Shown here one piece after another: positions 1 through 12,099 of a DNA stretch of 64,000 bases. The translations under genes and the position numbers were made by a program. How positions within the stretch are numbered: the stretch's first letter is position 1; each line of letters starts with the position of its first letter. A model generated the notes under the pieces. That model saw only the letters and a program-made list of their open reading frames with translations, was not told the origin of the DNA and did no database searches. Source of the stretch: Dolomedes plantarius (lineage: Eukaryota; Arthropoda; Arachnida; Araneae; Dolomedidae); contig OU015492.1 in the NCBI GenBank assembly GCA_907164885.2, positions 200,321,120 through 200,385,119 of the forward strand, read 5' to 3'.

Positions 1-38
1 TATATATATATATATATATATAAGATATAATTAAAACC

Positions 39-115
<77 letters not shown>
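1..115. repeat. (TA)n array with an embedded element end
   Basis: Pure TA dinucleotide runs fill 1-22 and 41-115. The short non-TA piece at 23-40 ends in ACCCTG. The next element at 116 begins CAGGGT, so two transposon-like termini face each other across the TA run. This suggests TA-targeting elements on both sides, the left one lying outside the window. Confidence 0.85.
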
Positions 116-118
<3 letters not shown>

Positions 119-300
119 GGTGTTTCAAAATTCGACCGACAAAATCACATAGGAATTTATGACCGGAGACGCAAACCTGATCAGCTAGAGGATAAACAAA
201 GATTCAGAAATGAAAAGCATTCATTAGGATTCGAATTGAGCATACCCAGTTTCATGACCAACTCTTTACCACAATGCTACCGCGGGCCTATATATAAATA
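116..300. mobile_element. One end of a mariner-type element
   Basis: The stretch begins TA|CAGGGTGTTTCAAAA, the same terminal style (CAGGRTGTTT) as the element at 8587-9780. No matching inverted terminus was found downstream and no transposase remnant is visible, so this is a solo end or a much-decayed copy. The inner boundary is arbitrary. Confidence 0.4.
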
Positions 301-1426
301 AAGGTTGGCGTCAAAAAACAATGCTCAGAGGTTTGGCATTTTGCAATACTGGTCAAAATAAACTACTCTAGTTATTAATACTTTAATAAGTCCTCCCATA
401 CAATTTTTGTCAGTCTTTTTTTTCTTTGGTATGCACAAAATTACACTGAAAACTCTCCTGTGTAATTACCAAGCCTTCTTATTCATTCCCCTTATACGTA
501 ACAGTAAATAGATATAACATTTAGGATTTCTTATTACTCTAATGAAACGTAGTTACCTTTTTCTTCAGTTCATGTTAATATTTTCACGAATGCAGATTCG
601 GAAAAAGAATTTCCTTATGCAGCCTCTATAGAATATTTCAGGTTTAGTCTTAAGAAAGGTAATAACATGCAGATGAATTAAGCGAGAAGCCACGCGAAAA
701 ATACTTTTGTTCACGGTTCAGTACATTACTTGACGTTTCTTAAGTGAGAAATCGTTATAATTAGCAATCACTTAAAGTACATATTTTAAAGGAAAAGTTG
801 AACTTTCAAAACACGTTGCAGAACAGAAGTTGGTTAGAAACATTCAATAGAACACTCGGATATGTTCTAGTCTTTGGTAATTTCAACAAATTTTCGAGAA
901 CATTAAATAATTATAACGAGTATCTTGCAAAGAATAAAACAACAGGTGTCTTTAAAAATGTGTAACGTTAATGTTATCTTAATGCTGGATATTGTAAAAA
1001 GACATGTCAAATTAAAAAAAAATAATTTATAGATAACAGACGTTTCTTGGATAGAAAATGATAAAAGTTGGGTAAGATAAGTGATGTAAAAAAAAAGGTT
1101 TAAAAATTTAAGAGTAAATTAAATAATGACCTAAGTCAGTCCTTAAAAATAAATATCAATGAAAAATTGATAGAGATTTTCCCGTTTACTTTCGTTTTTT
1201 CTACGAAAACCAACTATTCAACGCAAGTTAAGAAGCAATCTTTTACTTTAAAAGGCTAAAGAACGTCTGCCTCTTCTGTTTATATCCGATCTAAGAAAAT
1301 TTTTATTTTTGTTGAAGTTTTAAGAATTTGTTACTATTTCAGTAGTCTACATTGTTAAATATAAATAAATAGCAATTTTAGAATTTTTTTCTTTGATCAG
1401 AAAATCTTATGTTGAATAAACATTAC
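301..1426. other. AT-rich stretch, nothing recognised
   Basis: No long open frame, terminal repeat or RNA gene was recognised. It reads as ordinary intergenic or intronic AT-rich DNA. Confidence 0.5.
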
Positions 1427-1550
1427 AGGACGATATTATATTATATTATATAAAAATATTTTTGTAAAAAATCATTTTATATAATATAATATAATATAGT
1501 CCTATAACACAATGACTATATTATATTATACTATATAGCCATTGTGTTAT
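1427..1550. repeat. Two adjacent AT-rich hairpins
   Basis: The first palindrome (1427-1503) pairs AGGACGATATTATATT with its complement ending AGTCCT around a short T-rich loop. The second (1504-1550) starts ATAACACAATG and ends CATTGTGTTAT around a TATATTATA centre. They abut with no spacer. They may be small foldback MITEs or a single cruciform-forming repeat. No target-site duplication was seen. Confidence 0.65.
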
Positions 1551-2497
1551 AGTTATGTTGTGTTATAGTTGTGTGTCATAGTTATGTGATTTTTAAATAG
1601 AGCGTGTTTGACTATTTATTTCTACTGTATTAGTAAAATTAAAGGACAATTCCTGAATGTGTCAATACAAAAACACTAATATATCGCCTTTTTATAAGAG
1701 CACATCTTCAAATAATTTAAGATTTACTCCTTTAACTTGATATTTCCATCCATTGGAAATCTTTAATACTATAAATCTTAGTATAGCACAACGTTATAAA
1801 AAGTTAGTTATTACAAAAAGTTGTACCTTTAATAAAAGGAAATGCTGTTACCAGAAGTGAAATGAAAGCTTTCTCTTTGTGTAACTGACGGAAGTTTAAT
1901 TAAATTCCCTATGTGTAATTGTGTATTCCATTTAACTTTTTATGCATATATGCAAATCATGTTGTAAAATTCGAAATACCTATAACAAAAATTTATAGTA
2001 AAAGTTTTATCAAAACTAATTTATTAAAGATCTTTAATATTAAAATAAAGTAAACTATCAGCAACAAACTAACAACATCAGTTATTTAAACTTTTAATTA
2101 ACTGATGTTGCTCTAATTTCAAACTAAGGCTGCATTTTTTTTGATAGATGTAAGAGTAATACCGATTTTAATATTAAAAATAACATTGATATTTCAAATC
2201 TCAGGTATCAGTATTAGATTGATTGTTGAAGGACAGAGCAAAATGTGTCTTCATAAAGCATTGTTTTATAATTTTCTAAAAATGTAGTAGTCTGTTTATG
2301 TTATGAATAAAGTAAGAAAAATTTTCCCTCTGGACTTATAAAGCCAAAGGTCAACATTTCAGAGACAGAAATCATTTTCGTAGAACTCTGGTTTTACGTC
2401 AGATATGGTGCTGAATTTAAGTCAGATATGGTGCTGAATGAAGTATAAAATAACGTTGTTTTAGGGATGACTACATTAAAAGCACATGTGTAGGCGG

Positions 2498-2498
<1 letters not shown>
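1551..2498. other. AT-rich stretch, nothing recognised
   Basis: Only a small inverted repeat (12-bp arms CAACATCAGTTA at about 2073-2112) stands out. No coding or transposon signature was recognised. Confidence 0.5.

Positions 2499-2578
<80 letters not shown>
2499..2578. repeat. (TA)n array
   Basis: Uninterrupted TA repeat directly abutting the left end of the Tc1/mariner element at 2579. Together with the array at 3882-3914 it probably was one array before the insertion. Confidence 0.95.
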
Positions 2579-2582
<4 letters not shown>

Positions 2583-3881
2583 GGCTGTTAACACATTTTT
2601 TAGACGATGTATATTGTATTCACAAAACTGAATTACATAAAAATTCTTGTGTTTTAAATGTTCTATTTGACAGCCCTTATTCTGAAATATCTTTCGACAC
2701 CGCAATTTCCAGGATAATAATGCCTTTTGAAGTGTCAGAAGAGGTATTCTATCCCATTCCTCCTGAACAGCTTTCCAGAGTCCTGTAAGAGTTTTGGGAC
2801 GACGTTTGGATAATGCAGATTTTAAAAGTCCGAAAGCACAAAAATCCATAGGTAATACATCGGGAGATTTAGTAGGGATATCAGTGAAGGGTATGGCCTT
2901 GATACCATTTTTTTGTTCCATTTCTTTTAGGAAATTTACAGTGGATTTTTATATGTGACACGCTAGCTTTGTCCTGATGGAGTCTCACAGATTGATGGCA
3001 CTGTGGGTAAAGCGATGGTATTTCATTCAGAAAAATTGGCGATAAATATGTTCCTGATAGTATTTGGAGTTAATCTTGACATTTTTTCCCACTCTCTTTA
3101 TTTTTAACTTGCCATTATAAGAAAAACCAGCAACAATCATGAATCCCATAGAAAAACTTTCTTTCGATTCTTTGAACCATGTACTTAAATTTTTTTCTCC
3201 CCTTTTATGATAATAAATGGCTCTTTTTTTGTTGCAATCATTTAAATACACCCATGATTCATATATTGTGACAATTGTTTTCCATTTTTCTTTGGATAAG
3301 TGTTTCTCATATAGAATTCTGCAGCGTGTCCTGCGTTCAGTGCTATGATTTAGTAGAAGACGATGCACATTGCGTTTTTTCGCTTTCTTATGATTTAAAT
3401 CAACGTTTATCATTTTGTTTACAGTGGACACCGAGCATTTTAATGATTTTGCAACTGTCCTTTGACTAGGGGGATTTTCTTTTAACATTTAACAACGTAC
3501 CTTTGCAATTGTCGAAGATGTCCGTTTTTCCCTTGGGTACTTGTATGGAATTTTTGTCCCACTAAAGTCTCCAATTTGACGTTTTTTTCCTTTCTTGTTG
3601 ACGATATTACCTATCGACGCTTTAGATATCACAAAACCATGACTCTCACATCGGTTTTGGATAACGGAGTATGTATATTTCTCTTCGGAAAGAGCATAAA
3701 TGTAGCCTTCGAACCACTGCTTTGTTAAAAACGCCATTTTTAATAAAAACCAAACTTTCAAGCCGTAGACGATAATTTTGACTTTTAAAAACATAGTTCA
3801 ATTGCAATTATTTCTTTTGCAGCAAACGATTTTTTATTACCGCTTACCAAATTCGTCTAAAAAATGTGCGAACAGCCTCTG
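2579..3881 (-). mobile_element. Complete but dead Tc1/mariner element
   Basis: Both ends carry a 29-bp terminal inverted repeat starting CAGAGGCTGTT, with two mismatches between the arms (2579-2607 and 3853-3881). TA dinucleotides flank both sides, as expected for the IS630-Tc1-mariner superfamily, and the length of about 1.3 kb is standard for it. The element lies in a (TA)n array on both sides. Its only gene is a disrupted transposase on the minus strand. Confidence 0.9.
2610..3737 (-). pseudogene. Decayed Tc1/mariner transposase
   Basis: DDE transposase for cut-and-paste transposition of the surrounding element. The start is placed at the Met of MAFLTKQWFEG (3737), just inside the right terminal repeat. 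The N-terminal part has helix-turn-helix character. The central part has the WKTIVTIYESWVYLN region where the first catalytic acid should lie (here E in YES). A region resembling HQDKASVSHIKIH follows, then KSPDVLPMDFCAFGLLK, which resembles the third catalytic block with D in PMDF. Breaks: an in-frame stop at 3489-3491, another at 3027-3029, and at least one frameshift between 2921 and 3027. The original C-terminal stop is lost and the last frame runs through the left terminal repeat into TA repeats. It is certainly inactive. The family assignment is firm, the subfamily is not. Confidence 0.85.

Positions 3882-3914
<33 letters not shown>
3882..3914. repeat. Short (TA)n array
   Basis: TA repeat with one TG variant immediately right of the Tc1/mariner element. 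Confidence 0.9.
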
Positions 3915-4361
3915 GATTTCATTGTATTCTATTTTTCCATATACTACTCAAATTATATTAAAAATGTAAACAAAATACTCTAACTTATATAGTTTTTTTT
4001 TTTTTAATCTTATCATTGAAAAAACTAAGTTGTGTACTATCCAACTTACAATCTCAACATTAGTTTACCAATATTAGCAAGGAAATGATTGTAGAAACTT
4101 AAGTTTAAAATCATTCTTTTACACATACCCATATTTCCAGGAATTAATGCCGCTACCTTTATAAAGATAGATGTAAGAAAAAAATTATAAAATAAGATAC
4201 ATGTATGTCCTTTTAAACGTAGATATGTACATAGAAATGTTATCATTGAACTTTTTAAACTATACAATTTTCCTTCATGTGTTAGTTACTGAATAACCTG
4301 AAGGTATTCTTCTTTTGCATTGACTAGATCTCCCTCTAGCTCATCTCCATATATATATATA
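3915..4361. other. AT-rich stretch, nothing recognised
   Basis: No gene or repeat recognised. It ends in a short TA run just before the probable solo LTR. Confidence 0.5.
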
Positions 4362-4671
4362 TGTGATAATATTACTAACTATCTATAATCGCCCATTCTG
4401 TACTTCATCTCTGCCATGGTAACCCGTCCTTCTTGTCTTGACGTAAACGCTCCGCCTTCCACATACTAACTTCCTCCGCCAATTCTGGCAACCTCTTTCA
4501 CCTAATTCTATTTTTCGCGCTTTTTTGGAGAGACGCGGGCTGGCTCCGAACGGGTTACGATGTGTTAATCGTTACGTCGAATAAACTATATTCATTAATT
4601 ATGATTTGGAATTGCATTTAATTTCGGCCTCGATTGTGTTTCTTCAAGAGATGACCATTCGGGTCATCACA
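4362..4671 (+). mobile_element. Probable solo LTR
   Basis: The 310-bp block starts TGTGATAATATTAC and ends GGTCATCACA, giving the TG...CA ends and short terminal inverted repeat (TGTGAT/ATCACA) of a long terminal repeat. It is less AT-rich than its surroundings and has an AATAAA at about 4580, a possible polyadenylation signal. No internal retrotransposon sequence adjoins it, so it looks like the product of LTR-LTR recombination. Both flanks are TA repeats, which hides any target-site duplication. Strand is inferred from the AATAAA. Confidence 0.55.
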
Positions 4672-4681
4672 CATATATATA

Positions 4682-4737
<56 letters not shown>

Positions 4738-4741
4738 CATA
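4672..4741. repeat. (TA)n array
   Basis: TA repeat with a few interruptions adjoining the probable solo LTR. Confidence 0.9.
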
Positions 4742-5808
4742 TTGGATTAAATTAAGGTACCAAAAATGACATGCAGTGACTGTATTCAAGCAAAATAGTC
4801 TATCAGTTTAAATTATTATATTTTTACTAAAGTAGAAAGAAAGTGATAATAATTAATTTGTTAATTAGCGTCTTTTATTCTGTGTATTTCAAGAGATTTA
4901 ACGATATACTTCTCTTTTTCTTTGTGAAATAAAGCTTTTGACATAAAATTATCTTTCCCAGATGAATGGATCAATGTTCCATGGATTCAGGGGGGAAATT
5001 AAGATTCAGACTTAACAGTATTTCTTTATAAGAATAATAATAACTTAGTATTTCTTAAAATTGCAGAAAGTTTACTCCGAAGTTGCATTATTGTGAATGC
5101 TTCAAACATGAATTTCCAGTTGTATTCGATTACTTTACACAATGTGATTAGATTAAATTTGCTAATTCCCCTTTATAGTTTATACCTCCCCATTTTTCTT
5201 ATTTTACATATTCTCAGTTATAAGCATTGATTGTAAGATATCTGAAATTCAAAAATATGCCAAAAAAGAAACAAATGCTTAAAAGGAAATAATTTTTAAA
5301 TTTGAACTAGTTTTATAATTCTACTATCAAAAGTGTTGTAAGCTATGTGCGCTATAAATAGTATTACAACTATTCATTACATACTTATCAAGTAATCTTT
5401 AATATACTTTGGCGTAAAATAGGAAAAAGGTTGAAATCCTTGAAGTGAATTCTAATATTTTCGCTTATTTTTTCGAGCAGATAATTTATTCGCAGTTTTC
5501 AAAAAAAATTTCAGAATACGTCAATAATGTCCTCTCAAAATGTGTTTCAAAGACTATTATTGCATATGCAGCGCAGCATCAAATAATACCCAATATGCGA
5601 GGATGTCTAGGCATTCTGTTCTTTGTGCCACAAAAGAATGAATAATTTTCATTTCTTATGAGAGTCCTGTTCCACTACATAAGAATTTTGATTTTATAAT
5701 TTTAGCTATGCATCTCAAGATAAATTTGATTCAGAATATTTTTTTTTATTTCATCAGTTATGTCCTGCACTTCGTTTAGTTCTTATTAAATGTTATATAC
5801 TACATATA
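4742..5808. other. AT-rich stretch, nothing recognised
   Basis: A 66-codon open frame at 5445-5645 has no recognisable motif and is of a length expected by chance. No other signal was seen. Confidence 0.5.
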
Positions 5809-6810
<1,002 letters not shown>

Positions 6811-6814
6811 TAGA

Positions 6815-6969
6815 CTAGCTGAAAACCCGTACTTCGCTACGGAGTACATTCAAATTAATTACAACGGTCAATGTATGCAATTAATGCCAAATATATATAT
6901 ATATGTATATATATATGTATATTATACGATAAATACGACGATCAATGTATACAATTGATGTAATATATA

Positions 6970-7029
<60 letters not shown>

Positions 7030-7657
7030 AGAAAATCGTAAAGGATAATTTTATAGACAAAATAATGTAGAAGAAAATATTCAAATTAAATCTAATATAA
7101 AGAATACTAAAGAATATAGTACAGTTAATATAGTACAGTTTGTAGAACATTTCTTTTACTGTATTTTAATATTTTTTTGGATAATGTCCAATCGTCTGCC
7201 GCATTAGCAAGGAAAAAAAAATATTTTTTGTTTATTTTGTTGTTATGCACGTGACGATAAATTTATTTAAAGTACCAGAAAAAGAAATCACGTGAACAGC
7301 ATTTAATAAATTAAATTCAAAAATTAATCTTTAAAAATTCACCAAAAATCAGAAAATGAAGGTAAAGATTCGAAAAATATTTCATTTTAAAGGAATTTGT
7401 ATAATCTTTCTTGTGATATAAATTTTATAACCCTCCAATTATTATTTCAAATACAAACTTAAAAAAAGTCACTAAAACAGCTTAACAATTTAATTTAAAA
7501 AAATCTAAGAAGAATTTTTCAAAAATCTTTCTTAGTGCACCCCTACACCATAAGAAGAATTCCCATGCAAAATTTCAGCCCTTTAGGTCCAGCGGTTTGG
7601 TCTGTGCATTGTATGTCAGTCAGTGAGTCAGTTACGGAACTGCTTTATATATATAGA
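6815..7657 (-). mobile_element. Non-autonomous Helitron, family A copy 2
   Basis: Full 843-bp copy. On the minus strand it begins TCTATATATATAAAGC at 7657 and ends TTTTCAGCTAG at 6815, with A and T as the outer flanking bases. The 3' hairpin CCGTAGCGAAGTACGG (5-bp stem, GCGAAG loop) lies eight bases before CTAG. Near the 5' end is a run of CTGA repeats. No coding capacity. A (TA)n run sits at 6962-7024. Confidence 0.8.
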
Positions 7658-8160
7658 TAGACTATTATAATAGATTCTGACAACTAACAAACTACTATTA
7701 TTGATATATTTCTACACTTATTGCTCAGTTTTATGCCTGGAATTTTTAGTTTTATTCCACTATGAAATGTTTTTACATTTAAGCCCTTATCTCGATAGTA
7801 TTTATGGTGTTATTATAGAGGAAAGCTGAGACGAGAAAAACATTTCTCTCTTTAGATTTCAAGACAGAAAGTGAAATGCACTCTAAAGAAATGAAACTCT
7901 TATATATTTCATCATAAAATACACTGAAAACAGTTCTTGAAGAAAAGAAAAAAAATAATTTTAGAATAGCTATTTGTGGACAATCTTTGAATTTTAAACT
8001 TTAAGAGACAAAGGACATAACTTGCGTATTTCGAAACTTCCTGTTTCAAATAACAAGATTCCAATAGAGACACCTGATCACAGTTTCTAAAAAATTACAA
8101 TTGAATGAATCAAAATCTTTTTTTTTTTAATAAACTAGCCAATATAATTTTTTATATCAA
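7658..8160. other. AT-rich stretch, nothing recognised
   Basis: No coding or repeat signature was recognised between the Helitron and the SINE. Confidence 0.5.
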
Positions 8161-8388
8161 TGCAATAGGGACTCGTCTCTGACGTTAAGCACTTCTTGAT
8201 ATTGTCCCATGAAAATCCGCGAAATTATGCTGGCGACGTTATTATGGAAGCACCAAATAGGTAAGCCAGCATTGCTCCCTGTGAGGTAGACGATAAAGTA
8301 ACAACCAAGACTAATTCGGGATTTGAACTCAAGCCCACTGCGGGGCAGATCGGAATGCTAACGACTATACTATATTGGTGGCAGACAA
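8161..8388 (-). mobile_element. tRNA-derived SINE, family S1 copy 1
   Basis: On the minus strand a tRNA-like head starts at about 8388 with an A-box-like TAGTATAGTCGTTAGCATTC and a B-box-like GAGTTCAAATCCC, the internal RNA polymerase III promoter layout. The body has a block CACAGGGAGCAATGCTGG followed by CCTATTTGGTGC and CCATAATAA. The same body block recurs in the SINEs at 9878-10083 and 23201-23457. The head resembles tRNA-Asp/Glu. It is not a functional tRNA: the stems do not close. Confidence 0.7.
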
Positions 8389-8760
8389 TGTAAACTAAAA
8401 TTCACAAATTGATACAAAAGAATTTCAATGTAACCTTTTATCAACGAAGAGAGAATATTTTTAGAATTGTTGAATTTGTAGAATTTCCTTCTGTTAATTT
8501 ATATTCTGTACAGATGACTTTTCTTCAAACATGTATAGGAAATTCCTAACTGTATACGCAATTATCTGTATATACAAATCATACTACAGGATGTTTAAAA
8601 AAGAATCATCCGATTTTTAGAAAAATCATAACCATTCATCTTTTAATCCGTTTTGATCGAAAAATGTATAGGTAGAAAGAGGGAAATCTCGAGTTTCACG
8701 CAGTTGCCGGCAAGTAGCGTTAACGTTCTTCCTTCGTCCGCCACTTCAGTGTTTTTAAAG

Positions 8761-9050
8761 ATGGCGACTGCAAATCAGACATAATATTGTGTTCTACGCT
8801 TTTTGAGAAGTGTGAGTCCGTAACAACTGTTTAGCGTGATTTTCGTCGACAACACCCTAGTAGATTGAAGTTCCTACCTCTTAGAGCATTAGGCGATGGT
8901 ATAAACAATTCCAAGACACTGGTTGTCTGTGTACGCATAACAGCCGAGGAAGCGGTATATGCAGACATGCTCCCAAAAGTTTGGGATGAATTTGCGTACC
9001 GTATAGATATATGTTGTGTATCCAAAGGTGGGTATATTGAGCACCTTTAA
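8761..9050 (+). pseudogene. Mariner transposase, catalytic core deleted
   Basis: After ATGGCGACTGC the frame shows the mariner N-terminal pattern (a VFYAF-like segment, then ESVTTV and RDFRRQHPSR), interrupted by stops and a frameshift. It then jumps directly to the C-terminal pattern VYADMLPKVWDEFAYRIDIC and VSKGGYIEHL before the natural stop. In intact mariners these regions are separated by the DNA-binding linker and the whole DDD catalytic domain, so more than two thirds of the protein is missing. The remnant cannot be a transposase, but the element could have been mobilised by a relative. Confidence 0.75.
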
Positions 9051-9097
9051 TTTCGTTTGTAAAAACATTTTATGATTAGCCATGTAATATAAAATTA

Positions 9098-9706
9098 ACT
9101 AGTAGTTGGTAAGCGTCAAAACATGACGGCTAGATAATGAATAAATGTAGTAACAGACAAATTATATTCAACACATCATTGCCAAATGTTGAAAATCATA
9201 ATAAGGCGCAGAAACAAATTAATTTGTTCAAGCGACCTCGTGCTTAGTAAGGATCTAATGCAGATTTAAAAATGTCACTGAGCATGCGCAGAAAGCAATT
9301 TATTTAATTGTAAATTATCGCTCATTAAACGACGCGAAATAAACAATTTCCATCAGGTTTAATCTTATATTTCACAAGCATAATTATCATAAAAATAAAA
9401 ATGGCAGAGAGAGATATCTAGAGAGACTCCTCGGAATAAGCGTGTTTATCATTAAAACATGTTACTGAGCATGCGCAGAAACAGTGAGTCTCTAGAGACA
9501 GATTTAAACATGCCACTGAGCATGCGCGGAAATCAATTTTTAATTGTAAATTATTGCTCATTAATAGAAATTGCGGTTAGAGAAACCAAATTTGACAAAT
9601 CTACAGATTACAATCTTTCGTTTAACACCAAAATGAAGTCAATGGATGTAGTAGTTTTCTCTCACGGACTGCCGAAAAAGTCGGCTTAGCAACTTAAATA
9701 TATAGA
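9098..9706 (-). mobile_element. Non-autonomous Helitron, family B copy 1
   Basis: On the minus strand it starts TC at 9706 (TCTATATATTTAAG) and ends CTAG at 9098, with host A and T at the edges. A 3' hairpin (CGTCA/TGACG stem) lies about a dozen bases before CTAG. It aligns along most of its length with the opposite-strand copy at 15768-16370, including repeated CACTGAGCATGCGC motifs. No coding capacity. It is nested in the mariner derivative. Confidence 0.75.
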
Positions 9707-9877
9707 TTTTAAGGTTCTATGTTCAATATTTATCATAACATGCTCATTTCAATTCGTGTGATACTTTTTCAAACACCCTGTATATTTCTGCAGAAATATA
9801 GTATAGTATATACAAATTATACTATATTGCTGCTTATATTATCTGTTCTATATAAACTTCCTCTATAAATGTGGTAT

Positions 9878-10083
9878 ATTTTGCCTGGCAGAAGGTTCTT
9901 CGGTCTTAGGGCATTTTCCTATCCACATCGCGATTTTATAGGCTATATTATTATGGGAGCTTCATATAGGAGAGTCGACAATACTACCTATGAGGGGAAA
10001 GCACAGAAAAGTCCTTGATTTAATCGAGAATCAAACCAAGTTACTTTGTGAGAGTTCATGACGCTAATCACTATAGGATGCAG
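9878..10083 (-). mobile_element. tRNA-derived SINE, family S1 copy 2
   Basis: The minus-strand head has CCTATAGTGATTAGCG (A box) and GGTTTGATTCTC (B box). The body carries the family block: CATAGGTAGTATTG, CTCCTATATGAAGC, CCATAATAA. The tail segment GTGGATAGGAAAATGCCC matches the copy at 23201-23457. Boundaries are approximate. Confidence 0.65.
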
Positions 10084-10292
10084 GTGGCTGCTTTATTTAT
10101 GTTCCACCAGAAATTCATGGGAGATAATTTTGATGTCTGCTTCAATAAATATACAGGGTTATCAGGAAAGAATCATCTGATTACAAAATTTAATATTTTC
10201 CATAATTACAAACAGAAAATTATAATTAATATGTCATTGTAAAGGAAAAATTTTAATTTTTTTTCACAGTTTATCGATATGACTTACTTTAG

Positions 10293-10505
10293 TCACCCGT
10301 ATAATGTTATTGCGATATGCCGTTTCTTGCCAAACACGTTGTAATGTTTCACTATTAACTGTTTGTAAAGCATCAGAAATGCGTTAAGTTTGAGCAAACT
10401 TGTAGGTAAAGGTGGTATGAACACAAGATCTTTGACATATCCCCAAAGGAAGAAGTCACATGGGGTTAACATGTGACTTCTAGCTGTGTAGACGATTGGT
10501 CGCAT
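10293..10505 (-). pseudogene. Mariner transposase C-terminus, left arm
   Basis: The frame reads LTPCDFFLWGYVKDLVFIPP and continues to VFGKKRHIAITLYG. The DFFLWG block, with the third catalytic Asp, is typical of mariner transposases. Compared with the right arm it has a lesion near KLNAF and a shifted end, so it is the more decayed arm. No start or N-terminal half is present. Confidence 0.75.
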
Positions 10506-10559
10506 TGCAGCCGATGATTTGGTCCTACACAGCTACCCTCCTAGGTCACCGGACCTAGG

Positions 10560-10781
10560 ATGGTATTCGCCTCCAAGACCCCATTCGACTTCTTCCTTTG
10601 GGGATCTGTGAAAGATCTTGTATTCATACAAGCTTTGCCAACAAGTGTGCCGGAACTTAAACAACGCATTTGTGATGCTTTACGAACAGTCAATAGTGAA
10701 ACGTTACAACGTGTTTGGCAAGAAATGGCATATCGCAATATTATACGGGTGACTAAAGGAAGTAATATCGAAAAACTGTAA
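10560..10781 (+). pseudogene. Mariner transposase C-terminus, right arm
   Basis: The frame reads DFFLWGSVKDLVFIQ, then LPTSVPELKQRICDALRTVN, then LQRVWQEMAYRNIIRVTKG and IEKL before a natural stop. This is the last third of a mariner transposase, open throughout. The upstream two thirds, with the DNA-binding domain and first two catalytic acids, are absent. The Met at 10560 is not an authentic start. Confidence 0.8.
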
Positions 10782-10891
10782 AAAAAAATTAAATATTTCC
10801 TTTACAATGACATATTAATTATAATTTTCTGTTTGCAATTATGGAAAATATTAAATTTTGTAATCAGATGATTCTTTCCTGATAACCCTGT

Positions 10892-11960
10892 ACATCATAT
10901 TTAGTATTAAACCTTACGTTACTAGTCACGTACTAACTTTGCTTTCATATAAAATCAATAAGTGATTAATTTAAAAATCAATATAAAAAATGAAACTTTA
11001 CTTTTAGTTTATGAGAGTACTGCAGATTGATTAAAATTTATGTATATGCTGTATTGTTAATATAAAAAGAAATATATCTCGTTATATAGATAAAAATTCG
11101 TATAATTTTTATGACCGTCAATGAAAGTTTCAGCTTCCCATCTCGGATTTGTTCAGCGAACTGGAATACTTTGACAAGATTAAATTTAACATAGGATTCC
11201 ATATTTCTCTGTTGAAGCAGTTCTTTATGTTTGCTAGTAAGTTAAATTGGCAATAGATTCATTCTAAAAAATTTAATATTGAGCATCCAATAAAATGGTC
11301 CTTTTATAATAAGTAATCTTAAAACAGTTCAAAATATATTAAATATGATTTTTCATTAGAGTAGCATTTAATAAACGTTTTTATAAACATACCTTTATTG
11401 GGCCGTATAGGAGGCTTCACCTATTTCTATGGCAATTAAACTATTCCAATTTCATTTAGTTAAATAGATAAACCTCAGCCATCTACAATACAACTTTTAT
11501 TTTGACACAAGTACACGTATCCCATAATTTTCCAGCATTTTTTCAGAATTTTATATCTACTTTCTTCTGCAATCAGCTGAAGAGATGATATTGTTTACTT
11601 TTCCCTAGTTTTGTACTATGATTTTTGCTTGCAATCATATCTCGAATGATTTTTTAAGAAACCTTTGATTCACATACCAATATTTCGTTATAAGCATTGC
11701 CTGATTTCTTGCGTCTCCAGGAATACTTTTATCTGGAAAAAAATTTAAACTTTTTGAATTTCTATTGTACTATATGCGCCTATACGTTTAGGAATTTTAA
11801 TATATTTTACACAACACTTCTTGGCCTTATATAAGAAATATTTTGTGAAAGGTAGTTTTATACCCGATATAATTCTAGGTGTTTTTTTAAGTTGCAGCGA
11901 TATTTTTAATGTGCACCCTAATGATTTTTTAGGTTAAAAGTTTAATATTTGTAAACAACC
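10892..11960. other. AT-rich stretch, nothing recognised
   Basis: No coding or repeat signature was recognised. Confidence 0.5.
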
Positions 11961-11966
11961 AAGTAG

Positions 11967-11985
11967 CTATCTATCTATCTATCTA

Positions 11986-12061
<76 letters not shown>
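11967..12061. repeat. Compound (CTAT)n (TA)n (CA)n microsatellite
   Basis: CTAT repeats pass into TA repeats and then into CA repeats, ending at the left edge of a Tc1 element. Confidence 0.95.
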
Positions 12062-12065
<4 letters not shown>

Positions 12066-12099
12066 GAGTGGCCAAATTATAATGACCAACCCCTCAATA

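Larger units (their letters stand above)
8587..9780 (+). mobile_element. Mariner deletion derivative with nested Helitron
   Basis: Terminal inverted repeats CAGGATGTTTAAAAAAGA at 8587 and the complement of CAGGGTGTTTGAAAAAGT ending at 9780 are flanked by TA on both sides. Inside, only the first and last parts of a mariner transposase remain (8761-9050). A family B Helitron is inserted at 9098-9706. Without the Helitron the element is about 585 bp, far shorter than an autonomous mariner. Confidence 0.8.
10154..10890. mobile_element. Foldback mariner element with two inverted arms
   Basis: The element starts TA|CAGGGTTATCAGGAAAGA and ends with the exact complement followed by TA; the outer 30 bp are identical. 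The inverted similarity continues inward for about 300 bp on each side (about 10154-10462 and 10585-10890), leaving roughly 120 bp of spacer. Each arm encodes the same C-terminal part of a mariner-type transposase, pointing outward. The structure is a long hairpin rather than an ordinary internally deleted copy. Confidence 0.85.

Noticed and set aside
8161..8388. tRNA-Asp or tRNA-Glu gene on the minus strand
   Set aside because: The A and B boxes are present but the acceptor and anticodon stems do not pair, and the SINE body follows directly.
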